From NCBI RefSeq assembly GCF_049674955.1, contig NZ_CP187232.1, positions 3,348,001-3,412,000 of the forward strand: a DNA stretch of 64,000 bases, written 5' to 3'. Positions within the stretch are counted from its first letter, which is position 1. The number at the start of each line of letters is the position of its first letter. This document shows positions 8,342 to 17,252 of this stretch, in pieces. The notes below the pieces were generated by a model. The model did no database searches. It was not told where the DNA came from and saw nothing but the letters and a program-made list of their open reading frames with translations. The translations under genes and the position numbers were made by a program. This DNA is from Sphaerisporangium viridialbum (GTDB lineage Bacteria > Actinomycetota > Actinomycetes > Streptosporangiales > Streptosporangiaceae).

Positions 8342-8397
8342 TGTAAGCGCTTCCACTGCCTCTCTTCCGCTGTTGCCTACGGGTGGAAGCGCTTACA
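8342..8397. promoter_or_regulatory. Twin LacI-family operators
   Basis: Two inverted copies of the same site: TGTAAGCGCTTCCAC at 8342-8356 and GTGGAAGCGCTTACA at 8383-8397. Each holds the AAGCGCTT core typical of LacI/GalR proteins. The centres are 42 bp apart, four helical turns, so both face the same side of the DNA. They lie between the promoter and the repressor gene, so the repressor is probably autoregulated and controls the whole sugar operon. Confidence 0.82.
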
Positions 8398-8412
8398 TCC
8401 AAGGAGGCATGC

Positions 8413-9639
8413 ATGGATGGGCAGGACGTCTCGGCGGCGAGTGGTGTGACGATCTACGAGGTCGCACGGCGGGCCGGGGTGTCCATAGCCACGGTGTCGC
8501 GGGCGTTGCGGGGCACCGGGCCGGTGGCGGGGGCCACGCGCGAGAGGGTGATGCGCGCGGTCGAGGAGCTGCGGTTCACCCCGAGCCGGGCGGGGGTGAG
8601 CCTCGCCGAGGGCAGGCACGCCGCCAACGGCATCGTCTTCCCCAACCTTTCCGGCCCGTACTTCGCCGAGGTGCTCATTGGGTACGAGGAGGTCACCTCG
8701 GAGCTGGGCCGGTCGGTGGTCATCCTGTCCACCAAGGGGCGCGAGCCGTCCGCTGAGGCGCGTGAGCCGGTCAGGGGAGAGACCGGCCCGGTCGCTCAGG
8801 GGCGTGACGCGATCAGGGACCTGGTGCGGGAGCTGGCCGGGCGGGTGGACGGCCTGGTGGTCTTCGGGAGCACCGTTCCCGGCGACGTGATCGACGAGCT
8901 GGTCGCCTTGGGCCTGCCGCTGGTGCTCATCTCCCACGCGGAGCGGCCGGGCGCCGTCACCCTGCGCAGCGAGAACCTCTCGTCGGCTCGCGCGCTGGCG
9001 CGCCACCTGCTCGGCCACGGCTACGGGAGGTTCGCCTTCCTCGGCGCGCCGTACGCCACGGGCGACGACGTGGACCAGCGCTGGCAGGGCGTGCGCGAGG
9101 TGCTCGGAGACGCCGTCGAGCCGGTGCTGACCGCCGAGTACACCGTCGAGAGCGGCTACGAGGCCGCGCTCCGGTTGCTGGGAGGGGCCGAGCGGCCGGA
9201 CGCGGTCATCTGCTCCGACGACGAGGTGGCCCTGGGAGCGATCCTGGCCGCCGAGGAACTGGGGCTGTCCGTGCCGCACGACGTGGCGGTGACGGGCTGG
9301 GACGACATCATGGCCGCCCGCCACGCGAGGCCGGCCCTGACCACGGTGCGGCAGCCGATGCGGGAGCTCGGCGCCCTGGCCGCGCGCGCGCTCGACCGGC
9401 TGATCGCCGGAGCGGGCTCCGAGGACAGCCACCGCACCCTCGCCACCGAGCTGGTGATCCGCCACAGCTGCGGCCCGCACCCGGAGAAGGCCCACTCCCA
9501 GGAACCGCACCCCGAAAAGGCGCATTCCGCGAAGGCGCGCTCCGGAGAAGCGCGATCCCGAGCGCCGCGGTCCCAGACGTCGCACGCCAAAGTGCCGTAC
9601 CCCCAAGAGCCGCGTGCCGAGGAGTCGCGTCCTCGGTAG
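8413..9639 (+). CDS. LacI family sugar-responsive repressor
   Basis: A 408-residue repressor. The N-terminal HTH is VTIYEVARRAGVSIATVSRALRG with the hinge helix near residue 55, then a periplasmic-binding-protein-like sugar domain (VAVTGWDDIMAARHARPALTTVRQPMRELG). The ATG at 8413 follows AAGGAGG by six bases. The twin operators stand directly upstream. The last 50 or so residues, after LVIRHSCG where family members normally stop, are a charged low-complexity tail with a repeated PHPEKAHS-like motif. First gene of a glycoside-use operon; the inducer is probably a breakdown product of the GH39 or secreted enzyme substrate. Confidence 0.93.
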   Translation: MDGQDVSAASGVTIYEVARRAGVSIATVSRALRGTGPVAGATRERVMRAVEELRFTPSRAGVSLAEGRHAANGIVFPNLSGPYFAEVLIGYEEVTSELGRSVVILSTKGREPSAEAREPVRGETGPVAQGRDAIRDLVRELAGRVDGLVVFGSTVPGDVIDELVALGLPLVLISHAERPGAVTLRSENLSSARALARHLLGHGYGRFAFLGAPYATGDDVDQRWQGVREVLGDAVEPVLTAEYTVESGYEAALRLLGGAERPDAVICSDDEVALGAILAAEELGLSVPHDVAVTGWDDIMAARHARPALTTVRQPMRELGALAARALDRLIAGAGSEDSHRTLATELVIRHSCGPHPEKAHSQEPHPEKAHSAKARSGEARSRAPRSQTSHAKVPYPQEPRAEESRPR

Positions 9640-9663
9640 CCGCACCCCCAGGAGGTCATTGAG

Positions 9664-10929
9664 TTGAAGCCGTACACCGCCAGTTCACTTGCCCTGATCA
9701 TCGCCGGGACGCTCGTACTGACCGGCTGCGGGCGCGGGTCCGGGGGGACCGCCGAGAGACCGACCGACGTGAACACCGCCGCCAAGGCGACCGGCACCCT
9801 GGCCGTGTGGGCCATGGGGTCGGAGGGCGAGGCGCTGGCCTCCTTCGCCAAGGGCTTCGAGGCCGCCAACCCCGGCATCAAGGTCACCGTCACCCCCATC
9901 GGCTGGGACGTGGCCCACGACAAGATCACGGCCTCCATCGCCGGCCGTACGACCCCGGACGTCAGCATGATCGGCTCCACCTGGATGGGGGAGATGGCCA
10001 AGACCGGTGCGGTGGACCCGACACCGGGCAACGTCATCGACAAGTCGGCGTTCTTCCCCAGCGCGTGGGAGACGGTCGAGGTCAACGGCACCGCCTGGGG
10101 CGTCCCCTGGTACGTGGAGACGCGCGTCCTGTACTACCGCAAGGATCTCGCCGCCAAGGCCAAGCTCACCCCGCCCGCCACCTGGGACGAGACCAAGAGC
10201 TTCGTCAAGGGCCTGCAGAAGGCCGGCGCCGCCCAGGGCATCAACCTCAACTACACCACCGGCTCCTGGCAGGAGATCCTCCCGCTGATCTGGCAGCAGG
10301 GCGGCTCCATCATCGGGTCCGACGGCAGATGGACCTTCGACACCCCCGAGATGGTCAAGGCGCTGGCCCAGCAGCAGTCGTACTTCAAGGAGGGCCTCGC
10401 CTCCAGCAAGGTCGACCCCGCCTCGTTCCCGGCGAGCTTCTTCAAGGGCGACGTCGGCGCCTACTACTCCGGGCCCTGGATGATCGCCGGGATGGAGAAG
10501 GACGGCGGCCCGGGCTTCGCCGGCAAGTTCGACGTCGCGCCCTATCCCAAGGGGAGCGCGGGGGGCACGAGCTTCATCGGCGGCAGCGACCTGGTGGTCT
10601 TCAAGGACTCCAAGAACAGGGACGCGGCCTGGAAGTTCGTCCAGTGGCTGAGCGACCCGGCGACCCAGGGCGAGTGGTTCAAGACGGTGAAGGACCTGCC
10701 GAGCGTCCAGGCGGCGTGGCAGCGTCCCGAGCTGACGGCGGACAAGCGCGTCACGGTGTTCGGCGAGCAGCTCAAGGACGCCAAGACGCCTCCGCCCTTC
10801 CCCACCTGGGACCAGATCGCCAAGGTGATCGACCAGCAGGTCGAGAAGGTCGCGCTCGGCAGGGCGACGCCGCAGGAGGCGGCCAAGGCCGTCCAGTCGC
10901 AGGCCGACACGGTCGGCACCGGCCTCTGA
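9664..10929 (+). CDS. Sugar ABC transporter substrate-binding lipoprotein
   Basis: A 421-residue family-1 extracellular solute-binding protein anchored to the membrane outer face. It starts with TTG, eight bases after AGGAGG. The signal sequence ends in the lipobox LVLTGC. The mature part has the hallmark segments VWAMGSEGEALASFAKGFEAANPGIKV and GVPWYVETRVLYYRKDL, and a C-terminal helical lobe. It is followed at a TGATG overlap by the permease gene. It should bind an oligosaccharide released outside the cell; the exact sugar is not evident. Confidence 0.93.
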   Translation: MKPYTASSLALIIAGTLVLTGCGRGSGGTAERPTDVNTAAKATGTLAVWAMGSEGEALASFAKGFEAANPGIKVTVTPIGWDVAHDKITASIAGRTTPDVSMIGSTWMGEMAKTGAVDPTPGNVIDKSAFFPSAWETVEVNGTAWGVPWYVETRVLYYRKDLAAKAKLTPPATWDETKSFVKGLQKAGAAQGINLNYTTGSWQEILPLIWQQGGSIIGSDGRWTFDTPEMVKALAQQQSYFKEGLASSKVDPASFPASFFKGDVGAYYSGPWMIAGMEKDGGPGFAGKFDVAPYPKGSAGGTSFIGGSDLVVFKDSKNRDAAWKFVQWLSDPATQGEWFKTVKDLPSVQAAWQRPELTADKRVTVFGEQLKDAKTPPPFPTWDQIAKVIDQQVEKVALGRATPQEAAKAVQSQADTVGTGL

Positions 10930-11972
10930 TGGCCGCGCTCGGCCCGGGCCTCGCGGGCACGAACAGGCGGGGCCCCACCGCGCGCGGGGCCCCTGACCAC
11001 CGGCGGCACTCCGACGAGGGCCGCCCCGCCGCGCGCGAGGACGCGCCCGGGCGCGCCCCGGCCCGGGTGGGACGGCACCGGCCCCGGCGCGGGCCGAACC
11101 CGCCCAGGAAGACCGGGCACGCCTGGCTGTTCTCGGCCCCCTTCCTCCTGGTGTTCTGCGTGATGTACGCGCTGCCGCTGCTCGCCGGGCTGGTCATGGG
11201 CTTCACCGACATGCGCAGCACCGACGTGCGCGATCCCTTCGGGGTGAACTTCGTCGGCCTGGCCAACTTCGAGCGCCTTTTCCAGGACGAGTCGATGCGG
11301 AGGGCGGCGGTCAACACCCTGTTCTTCGTGGTCACCACCACACCGCTGACGATCGCGCTCGGCCTGGCGGCGGCCATCCTGCTCAACTCCGGGATCACCA
11401 GGCTGCGCACGTTCTTCCGGCTCGGCTACTACCTGCCGTACGTGACGAGCATCATCGGCATCGCGGTGGTCTGGCGGCTGCTGCTCGACCCGCAGGCCGG
11501 GCTGCTCAACTCCCTGCTCAGGTCGGCCGGCGTCGAGGGTCCCGCCTGGCTGCTCGACGAGCGCACGGCGCTGCCCTCGCTGGTCCTGATGTCGGCGTGG
11601 CGCAACTTCGGCTTCGACATGGTGGTCTTCCTGGCCGCCCTGCAGGGGGTGCCGAGGGAGCTGTACGAGGCGGCCGACGTGGACGGCGCCGGCATGTGGG
11701 CGAAGTTCCGCGGCATCACGGTGCCGATGCTGCGCCCGGCGATCCTCTTCTGCGGCGTCTACAGCGCGGCGGGCTTCATGCAGTTCCTGGAGGAGCCGCT
11801 GGTGATGACCAAGGGCGGACCGCTCAACTCGACGCTCTCGGCCTCGCTGGCCATCTACAACCAGTTCGGCTTCGGCAACTACGGCTACGGGGCCGCCGCG
11901 GCGACCGTGCTGTTCACCGTGATCGCCGCGTTCTCGTTCGCGCAGTTCCGGTGGCTGAGGCCGAAGACGTGA
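10929..11972 (+). CDS. Sugar ABC transporter permease 1 (MalF type)
   Basis: A 347-residue inner-membrane permease with six predicted helices after an unusually long (about 65 residues), Arg/Pro/Gly-rich cytoplasmic N-terminus. The ATPase-contact EAA loop reads LYEAADVDGAGMWAKFRGITVPMLRP. The start ATG overlaps the TGA of the binding-protein gene by one base. The operon has no ATPase, as is common in actinobacteria, where a shared MsiK-like ATPase serves many importers. Confidence 0.92.
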   Translation: MAALGPGLAGTNRRGPTARGAPDHRRHSDEGRPAAREDAPGRAPARVGRHRPRRGPNPPRKTGHAWLFSAPFLLVFCVMYALPLLAGLVMGFTDMRSTDVRDPFGVNFVGLANFERLFQDESMRRAAVNTLFFVVTTTPLTIALGLAAAILLNSGITRLRTFFRLGYYLPYVTSIIGIAVVWRLLLDPQAGLLNSLLRSAGVEGPAWLLDERTALPSLVLMSAWRNFGFDMVVFLAALQGVPRELYEAADVDGAGMWAKFRGITVPMLRPAILFCGVYSAAGFMQFLEEPLVMTKGGPLNSTLSASLAIYNQFGFGNYGYGAAAATVLFTVIAAFSFAQFRWLRPKT

Positions 11973-11983
11973 GGAGCGCGACC

Positions 11984-12799
11984 GTGAAGAGATCACGCAC
12001 CGCGGCGCTGTACGCCGCGCTCACGATCGGGCTGGCCGCCGTCGCGGGGCCCTTCCTGTGGACCCTGCTCGGCTCGTTCAAGACCGACGCGGAGATCAGG
12101 CGGGACCCGCCGACGTTCCTGCCCGTCCGCTGGGTCACCGGCAACTACTCCGCGCTGTTCGAGCGGATGGACGTCGCCAGGGTGACGGCCAACAGCGTGA
12201 TCGTGGCGGTGATCGTGGTGGCCGCCAACCTGCTGTTCTGCTCCCTGGTCGCCTACGCGCTCACCAAGCTGGACTTCGCCGGGGGACGGTTCGTCTTCGG
12301 CCTGGTCCTGCTGCAGATGATGGTGCCCGGCATCGTGCTGCTCATCCCGCAGTTCGTGACCGTCGCGAGCCTGAACCTGGCCGACACCTACGCCGGCATC
12401 GTCCTGCCCGGGCTGGTCACCCCGCTAGGGGTGTTCATGATGCGGCAGTTCATGGGGGAGATCCCCGACGAGCTCGTGCACGCGGCCCGGGTGGACGGCT
12501 CGGGGGAGTTCCGGATCTTCTTCCAGATCGTGATGCCGCTCTGCAAGCCGGTGCTCGCGACCCTCGGCCTGATCACCTTCATGGGGTCGTGGAACGGCTT
12601 CATCTGGCCGGCGGTGGTCGCCCAGCACCAGGAGATGTACACACTGCCGGTCGCGCTCGCCAGTCTTTCCAACAGGGAGACCGTTCACTACGGGCTGCTG
12701 CTGGCCGGCGTGATCGTGGTCATCACCCCCGTCCTGCTCCTGTTCGTCTCCCTCCAGCGCTACTTCGTCCAGGGCGTTGCCACGGCCGGGCTCAAGTGA
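11984..12799 (+). CDS. Sugar ABC transporter permease 2 (MalG type)
   Basis: A 271-residue partner permease with six membrane segments. The EAA loop reads ELVHAARVDGSGEFRIFFQIVMPLCKPV. The start is GTG at 11984, with GAGGAG seven bases before it and overlapping the stop of permease 1. It forms a heterodimeric channel with the upstream permease. The C-terminus SLQRYFVQGVATAGLK is typical of MalG-like proteins. Confidence 0.93.
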   Translation: MKRSRTAALYAALTIGLAAVAGPFLWTLLGSFKTDAEIRRDPPTFLPVRWVTGNYSALFERMDVARVTANSVIVAVIVVAANLLFCSLVAYALTKLDFAGGRFVFGLVLLQMMVPGIVLLIPQFVTVASLNLADTYAGIVLPGLVTPLGVFMMRQFMGEIPDELVHAARVDGSGEFRIFFQIVMPLCKPVLATLGLITFMGSWNGFIWPAVVAQHQEMYTLPVALASLSNRETVHYGLLLAGVIVVITPVLLLFVSLQRYFVQGVATAGLK

Positions 12800-12838
12800 G
12801 CGCCCTCGTAAGCGACCTTCGAGCGATCTGAGGTGCCC

Positions 12839-14395
12839 ATGCGCAAGACAGTTCTCGCCTGCACTCTCGCACTCGGCCTCGCCGCCGCGATCCCCGCGGA
12901 GGCGCTGGCGCACTCCCGTACCGGCGGGCCGCCGCCCTCCCTCACAGGTCCGGCGGCCTCCCGTACTTCGGTGCTGCGCACGTACGCCGCCGACACCTGG
13001 AAATCCATGGCCGCCATGGCCGACCCCGGCACCGGGATGCCGTCCGACAAGGTGTCGGGCGACCTTCGGACACGTGCCAAGGTCACCTCGCCCACCAACG
13101 TGGGCACGTACCTGTGGAGCACCCTGGCCGCAAGGGACCTGCGGCTCATCGACCGGCGCGAGGCCACGGCGCGCGTCGCCAAGGTGCTCGACGCCCTGGG
13201 CAGGCTCGACCACGACACCGCCACCGGCCTGTTCTACAACTGGTACGACCCCGCGACGCTGCGGGTCGTGCGCACCTGGCCGGAGACCGGCGACCCCGTG
13301 CTGCCCTTCGTGTCCAGCGTGGACAACGCCTGGCTGGCCGCCGCGCTGATGATGGTGAAGAACGCGGTGCCCCAGCAGGCGAGGAAGGCCGGAGAGGTCC
13401 TGTCGAGGATGAACTTCGCCGCCTTCTACGACCCCGAGGCCCGTCCCGACGCCGGAACCGGGCTGATGACCGGCGGCTACTGGCCGGACAAGCCGGAAGG
13501 CTGCTCGCAGGAGACCGACTACGCGCACACGGGCACGACGGTGTACTCCACCTGCCACCGCTACGGCGCCATGTCCGAGACCCGCATCGTCACCTATGTC
13601 GCCGTGGCGCTCGGACAGGTGCCCGCCACCCACTACTTCGGGCTCTGGCGCACCTTCCCCGACACCTGTGACTGGGGCTGGGCCGACCAGAAGCCGGTGG
13701 GAAGCTGGCAGACCTACCAGGGCATCAAGGTCTTCGAGGGCACATACGGCTACCGTGGCCTGCGCTTCGTACCGAACTGGGGCGGCAGCATGTTCGAGGC
13801 GCTGATGGCGAACCTCGTGGTCCCCGAGGAGACATGGGGCGCCAGGAGCTGGGGCCGCAACCACCCCGTCTTCGTCGCCGCGCAGATCGAGCACGGGCTG
13901 AACGACGCAAAGTACGGCTACTGGGGCTTCTCGCCCTCCGACGACCCGAACGGCGGCTACCGCGAGTACGGCGTGGACGACCTCGGCATGGACACCGACG
14001 GCTACACCTCCGACGAGGAGCGCACCTCCACCGACCCGGGCTTCGGCGACTGCCGTCCCGCCAAGCCGGAGCCGGACCGCTACGGGGACGGGGTGGTGAC
14101 GCCGCACGCCTCCTTCCTCGCCCTGCGCTACGCGGGCGACAAGGCGCTGGACAACCTGGCGCGGCTGCGGGCGGACTTCGACTCCTACGGCCCCGGCGGC
14201 TTCTACGACGCCGTGGCCGTGCGGAGCGGCAAGGTCGCCAAGGAGTACCTCGCGCTCGACCAGGGGATGATCATGGGCGCCCTCGGCAACGCCCTCGCCG
14301 GCGACGACCTGCGCCGTTACTTCACCCCCGGAGGTCCCGAGAGGCTGCTCAAGCCCGTGCTCCGCCTGGAGGAATGGGACGCGCGGCTGCACTGA
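12839..14395 (+). CDS. Secreted glucoamylase-like (COG5368/GH144-type) protein
   Basis: A 518-residue exported protein. A signal peptide (MRKTVLACTLALGLAAAIPAEALA) is followed by an alpha/alpha-barrel hydrolase-like domain. The family blocks are GLFYNWYD near residue 135, YWGFSPSDDPNGGYREYGVDD, a VTPHASFLALRY block, and GFYDAVAV with EYLALDQGMIMGALGNAL at the end. I took the ATG at 12839 because TGAGG precedes it by five bases; a GTG six bases earlier is possible. COG5368 includes GH144 beta-1,2-glucanases, but many members are uncharacterised, so the substrate is open. It lies within the sugar operon and may generate the imported oligosaccharide. Confidence 0.78.
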   Translation: MRKTVLACTLALGLAAAIPAEALAHSRTGGPPPSLTGPAASRTSVLRTYAADTWKSMAAMADPGTGMPSDKVSGDLRTRAKVTSPTNVGTYLWSTLAARDLRLIDRREATARVAKVLDALGRLDHDTATGLFYNWYDPATLRVVRTWPETGDPVLPFVSSVDNAWLAAALMMVKNAVPQQARKAGEVLSRMNFAAFYDPEARPDAGTGLMTGGYWPDKPEGCSQETDYAHTGTTVYSTCHRYGAMSETRIVTYVAVALGQVPATHYFGLWRTFPDTCDWGWADQKPVGSWQTYQGIKVFEGTYGYRGLRFVPNWGGSMFEALMANLVVPEETWGARSWGRNHPVFVAAQIEHGLNDAKYGYWGFSPSDDPNGGYREYGVDDLGMDTDGYTSDEERTSTDPGFGDCRPAKPEPDRYGDGVVTPHASFLALRYAGDKALDNLARLRADFDSYGPGGFYDAVAVRSGKVAKEYLALDQGMIMGALGNALAGDDLRRYFTPGGPERLLKPVLRLEEWDARLH

Positions 14396-14440
14396 CCGGC
14401 GGCCGAGCCGCACCTACCGCGACCGATCGGGGAGAAGATC

Positions 14441-16267
14441 ATGACCGAGTCCGCACTCACGGACTGGAGAGACCGCATCTACAAGAGGTCCGGCGAGGCG
14501 GGCATGGCCGTCGGCGTCGCGCCCGACGCGCCGGCCGGGCCGCGCGCGTCGGCGGGCGCCGGGCACGTCACGCTGGAGTGGGAGCCCGTGGAGGGGGCGA
14601 TCGGCTACCTCGTGCACCGGGGCGCGAGCGCGGGCGGCCCGTTCCTCACCACGAAGCAGCCCGACGTGGACGTGCCCGCCGTACCCGGGACCCGGTTCGT
14701 CGACACGGCGGTCACGCCCGGCGAGACCGTCCACTACGTCGTCGCGGCCCTCGGCACGACGGACCTGGCCGGGCCGTTCTCGGCGTCCGTGGCGGCCACG
14801 CCCCGCGAGGGCGGGGACGCCGCGGTGGCGGTGCGGGTGGACGCGGCCGTGGTCACCCGGCCGCTGCCCCGTCCCTGGCGGGCGATGATCGGCTCGGAGC
14901 ACCTGTCGCACCTGCTGAGCCACGGCGAGACCGGCGGGCGGCCCATCGGCTCCGAGCTGGCCGAGGCGCTGCGCCTCACGCACGACGAGCTGGGCGTCCG
15001 CGCGGTGCGCGCCCACGCGATCCTCGGCGACGACCTCGGGGTGTACCGCGAGGTGGACGGGGTGCCGGCGCACGACTTCACCGGAGTGGACCGGGTGTAC
15101 GACCTGCTCATGGGCCTTGGCCTGCGCCCGGTGGTGGAGCTCGGTTACATGCCGCGCGACCTGGCCGCCGACCCGTCGAAGACCGTGTTCGGCTACCGGG
15201 CCGTCATCTCCCCGCCGAAGGACTACGGCCGCTGGGGCGACCTGGTGCAGGCGCTCGTACGCCACCTGGTGGACCGCTACGGGCTGCGCGAGGTGGCCGC
15301 CAACTGGTCGTTCGAGGTGTGGAACGAGGCCAACCTGGAGGTCTTCTGGAGCGGCACGCCGGAGGAGTACTTCCGGCTGTACGACGTGACGGCGGCGGCC
15401 GTGAAAAGCGTCGATCCCGGCCTGCGCGTGGGCGGGCCGTCCAGCGCGGCCAACGGCTGGGTCGAGGAGCTGGTCGCCCACACGGCCGGGTCGGGCGCGG
15501 CGCTCGACTTCGTCTCCACCCACACCTACGGCAACGCGCCGCTCGACTGGCGGCCCGTCCTCGCCAGGTACGGCAGGGCGGGCACGCCGATCTGGTGGAC
15601 CGAGTGGGGGCCCACTCCCACGCACTTCCACGGCATCGGCGACGGGCCCTTCGGCGCGGCGTTCCTGCTCCACGGGATGAAGTCGGCCGCGGGACGCGTC
15701 GACGCGCTGTCACACTGGGTGGCCTCCGACCATTTCGAGGAGCTCGGCCGCCCGCCCCGGCTGTTCCACGGGGGGTTCGGCCTGCTCACGGTCGGCAACC
15801 TGCGCAAGCCCCGGTACTTCGCGCTCGCCCTGGCCGAGCGGCTCGGCGACCACGAGCTGGCCGCGGACGTCACGGGCGACGTCGCAGGGGTCGAGGCGTG
15901 GGCGGCCCGCCACGACGACGGCCGCGTCGGGGTGCTGGTGTGGAACGGCACGCTCAACCAGGCGCAGGCGGGCGGCGCCCCGATCCTCGAACGGCGGGTC
16001 ACCCTCACCCTGGACGGGCTTCCCCGCGACCGCTACGAGCTGACCCACCACCGCGTGGACGCCGGACACTCCGACATCCAGGGCGTGTGGGCGGCCCTGG
16101 GCGGCGGCGACTGGCCGGACGCGGCCCAGTGGAACGAACTGCACGCCCGCAACACCCTCGACCACCTCCACCCTCCGGCCCCCGCCCACCCCACCTCCGG
16201 CACCCTCACCCTCACCTTCGACCTCCCCATGCCCGCGGTCTCCTACATCGAGCTACGCCCGTCGTGA
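14441..16267 (+). CDS. GH39-type glycoside hydrolase with N-terminal fibronectin-III domain
   Basis: A 608-residue cytoplasmic enzyme (no signal peptide). Residues about 20-125 form an FnIII-like module (VTLEWEPVEGAIGYLVHRG). The catalytic barrel carries the acid/base Glu near residue 296 in FEVWNEAN and the nucleophile Glu near 388 in IWWTEWGP, as in GH39 beta-xylosidases and related enzymes. A C-terminal beta-sandwich follows. GGAG lies upstream of the ATG. It probably cleaves the oligosaccharide brought in by the ABC transporter and ends the LacI operon. Confidence 0.85.
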   Translation: MTESALTDWRDRIYKRSGEAGMAVGVAPDAPAGPRASAGAGHVTLEWEPVEGAIGYLVHRGASAGGPFLTTKQPDVDVPAVPGTRFVDTAVTPGETVHYVVAALGTTDLAGPFSASVAATPREGGDAAVAVRVDAAVVTRPLPRPWRAMIGSEHLSHLLSHGETGGRPIGSELAEALRLTHDELGVRAVRAHAILGDDLGVYREVDGVPAHDFTGVDRVYDLLMGLGLRPVVELGYMPRDLAADPSKTVFGYRAVISPPKDYGRWGDLVQALVRHLVDRYGLREVAANWSFEVWNEANLEVFWSGTPEEYFRLYDVTAAAVKSVDPGLRVGGPSSAANGWVEELVAHTAGSGAALDFVSTHTYGNAPLDWRPVLARYGRAGTPIWWTEWGPTPTHFHGIGDGPFGAAFLLHGMKSAAGRVDALSHWVASDHFEELGRPPRLFHGGFGLLTVGNLRKPRYFALALAERLGDHELAADVTGDVAGVEAWAARHDDGRVGVLVWNGTLNQAQAGGAPILERRVTLTLDGLPRDRYELTHHRVDAGHSDIQGVWAALGGGDWPDAAQWNELHARNTLDHLHPPAPAHPTSGTLTLTFDLPMPAVSYIELRPS

Positions 16268-16446
16268 TCAATTGCAAGCATCCGCGTGCCCCATCTCCAC
16301 GTGAGGAGGTACCCCTGGTGACGGGTCGGTTTTGCCCACCCGTCACCCACTTGACGGGGTGCCCACTTGATGCCCACCCACCTTGTCGTCGCATCTCATC
16401 GCTCTCACCGAATCGAATAGCCGGTTCATGAACGAGGCGTCGCGCC
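16262..16446. repeat. Dispersed repeat, copy 2 (left edge of accessory island)
   Basis: About 180 bases just after the GH39 stop codon match 22828-23013 over nearly their full length. Shared blocks run from GTGATCAA through ACCCCTGGTGA, TTTTGCCC, the CACCCACTTGACGGGG core and TGATGCCCACCCACC to AGCCGGTTCATGAACGA. The two copies bracket a region of lower GC and decayed recombinase genes. The unit itself has no convincing gene. Confidence 0.7.
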
Positions 16447-16857
16447 TTAGCGTGACCTGGTCCACGTATGGCCCAGCTCGAACCAGGTCGTGCTGCTACT
16501 GCGGGAGTCCCGGGTGAATCCCCATCGTGAGGCCATCACGTCGACCAGTTTCATGCCTCGTCCCGATTCCAGTAGTTCGCCCTTAGGGCAAAGGCATGGG
16601 ACGGTCTCAGCGCCGCCGTCGGCGACTTCGATGCGAAGGGCGCCACCGACGTCCAGCACAGCCACGGTCACCGAGCCGCCTCGTCCGCTGGTGCTGTGGC
16701 GGATGCTGTTCCCGATCAGCTCGCTGAGCAGCAGCCTGCTGGTCTCGGTGTCCCGGTGGTCCGCGCCAAGAAGCTTTGCCACGAAACGACGGGCCTCTGC
16801 CACGTTCTCCGCAGAACCCGGGATGGTCAACGCACCAAGGACGACAGGGAAGCTCAT
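16447..16857 (-). CDS. ATP-binding protein, RsbW/AbaA-type HATPase
   Basis: A 136-residue single-domain HATPase of the anti-sigma-kinase type found beside DUF397 and XRE genes in actinobacteria. The N-box is LLLSELIGNSIRHS and the G1 box VADGGAETVP, then GRGMKLVDVMASRWGF. The ATG at 16857 overlaps the TGA of the upstream small gene by one base, so the two are co-translated. Together with the divergent XRE and DUF397 genes it resembles the whiJ/abaA clusters of Streptomyces, which influence development. Its partner is not known. Confidence 0.82.
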   Translation of the reverse strand: MSFPVVLGALTIPGSAENVAEARRFVAKLLGADHRDTETSRLLLSELIGNSIRHSTSGRGGSVTVAVLDVGGALRIEVADGGAETVPCLCPKGELLESGRGMKLVDVMASRWGFTRDSRSSSTTWFELGHTWTRSR

Positions 16858-17228
16858 CACGCCACCGCCTGAGCGATCGTCCGTACGGTGACGGGCAGCC
16901 TCTCGGCCCGTATGCCCATCGCCGGACCCCAGACGAAGTACCACTGGCCCATATTCTCGATGGCCAGGACGTAGCGCTGATCGGATGAGGCCTCGTACGG
17001 CTTCCGAGTCTGGCTCGATGATGAGGCTGTCGTTTGAGACGACAGGAGGGGGGCTTCCACCTCGTACGAGGTTGGGGGAAGTCGATTGGATATCGGACCC
17101 ATGGCTGTGCTCGCTTCCGAGATGTGACCTTCGGGAGTAACGATCTGTGGAACCATGCGATACGCAGTGTGACGCACTGTCGATCGGTTAGCAAGACCTT
17201 CGAGTTGCAGGGCCTGCAAGTTACTCAT
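16857..17228 (-). CDS. Hypothetical protein coupled to the HATPase gene
   Basis: I do not recognise this gene. It encodes up to 123 residues, with a conserved-looking C-terminal half (QRYVLAIENMGQWYFVWGPAMGIRAERLPVTVRTIAQAVA). Start codons at 17228 or 17156 are both possible and neither has a ribosome site; the first 40 residues are therefore doubtful. The stop codon TGA overlaps the HATPase ATG. The gap to the divergent XRE gene is only 24 bp if the longer start is right. Confidence 0.55.
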   Translation of the reverse strand: MSNLQALQLEGLANRSTVRHTAYRMVPQIVTPEGHISEASTAMGPISNRLPPTSYEVEAPLLSSQTTASSSSQTRKPYEASSDQRYVLAIENMGQWYFVWGPAMGIRAERLPVTVRTIAQAVA

Positions 17229-17252
17229 CAGAACCGTGTCTTTGGAGCCCAA

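Noticed and set aside
13834..16431. Plus-strand 865-codon frame over the GH39 gene
   Set aside because: Arg/Gly-rich shadow without motifs; the GH39 frame has catalytic residues and a ribosome site.
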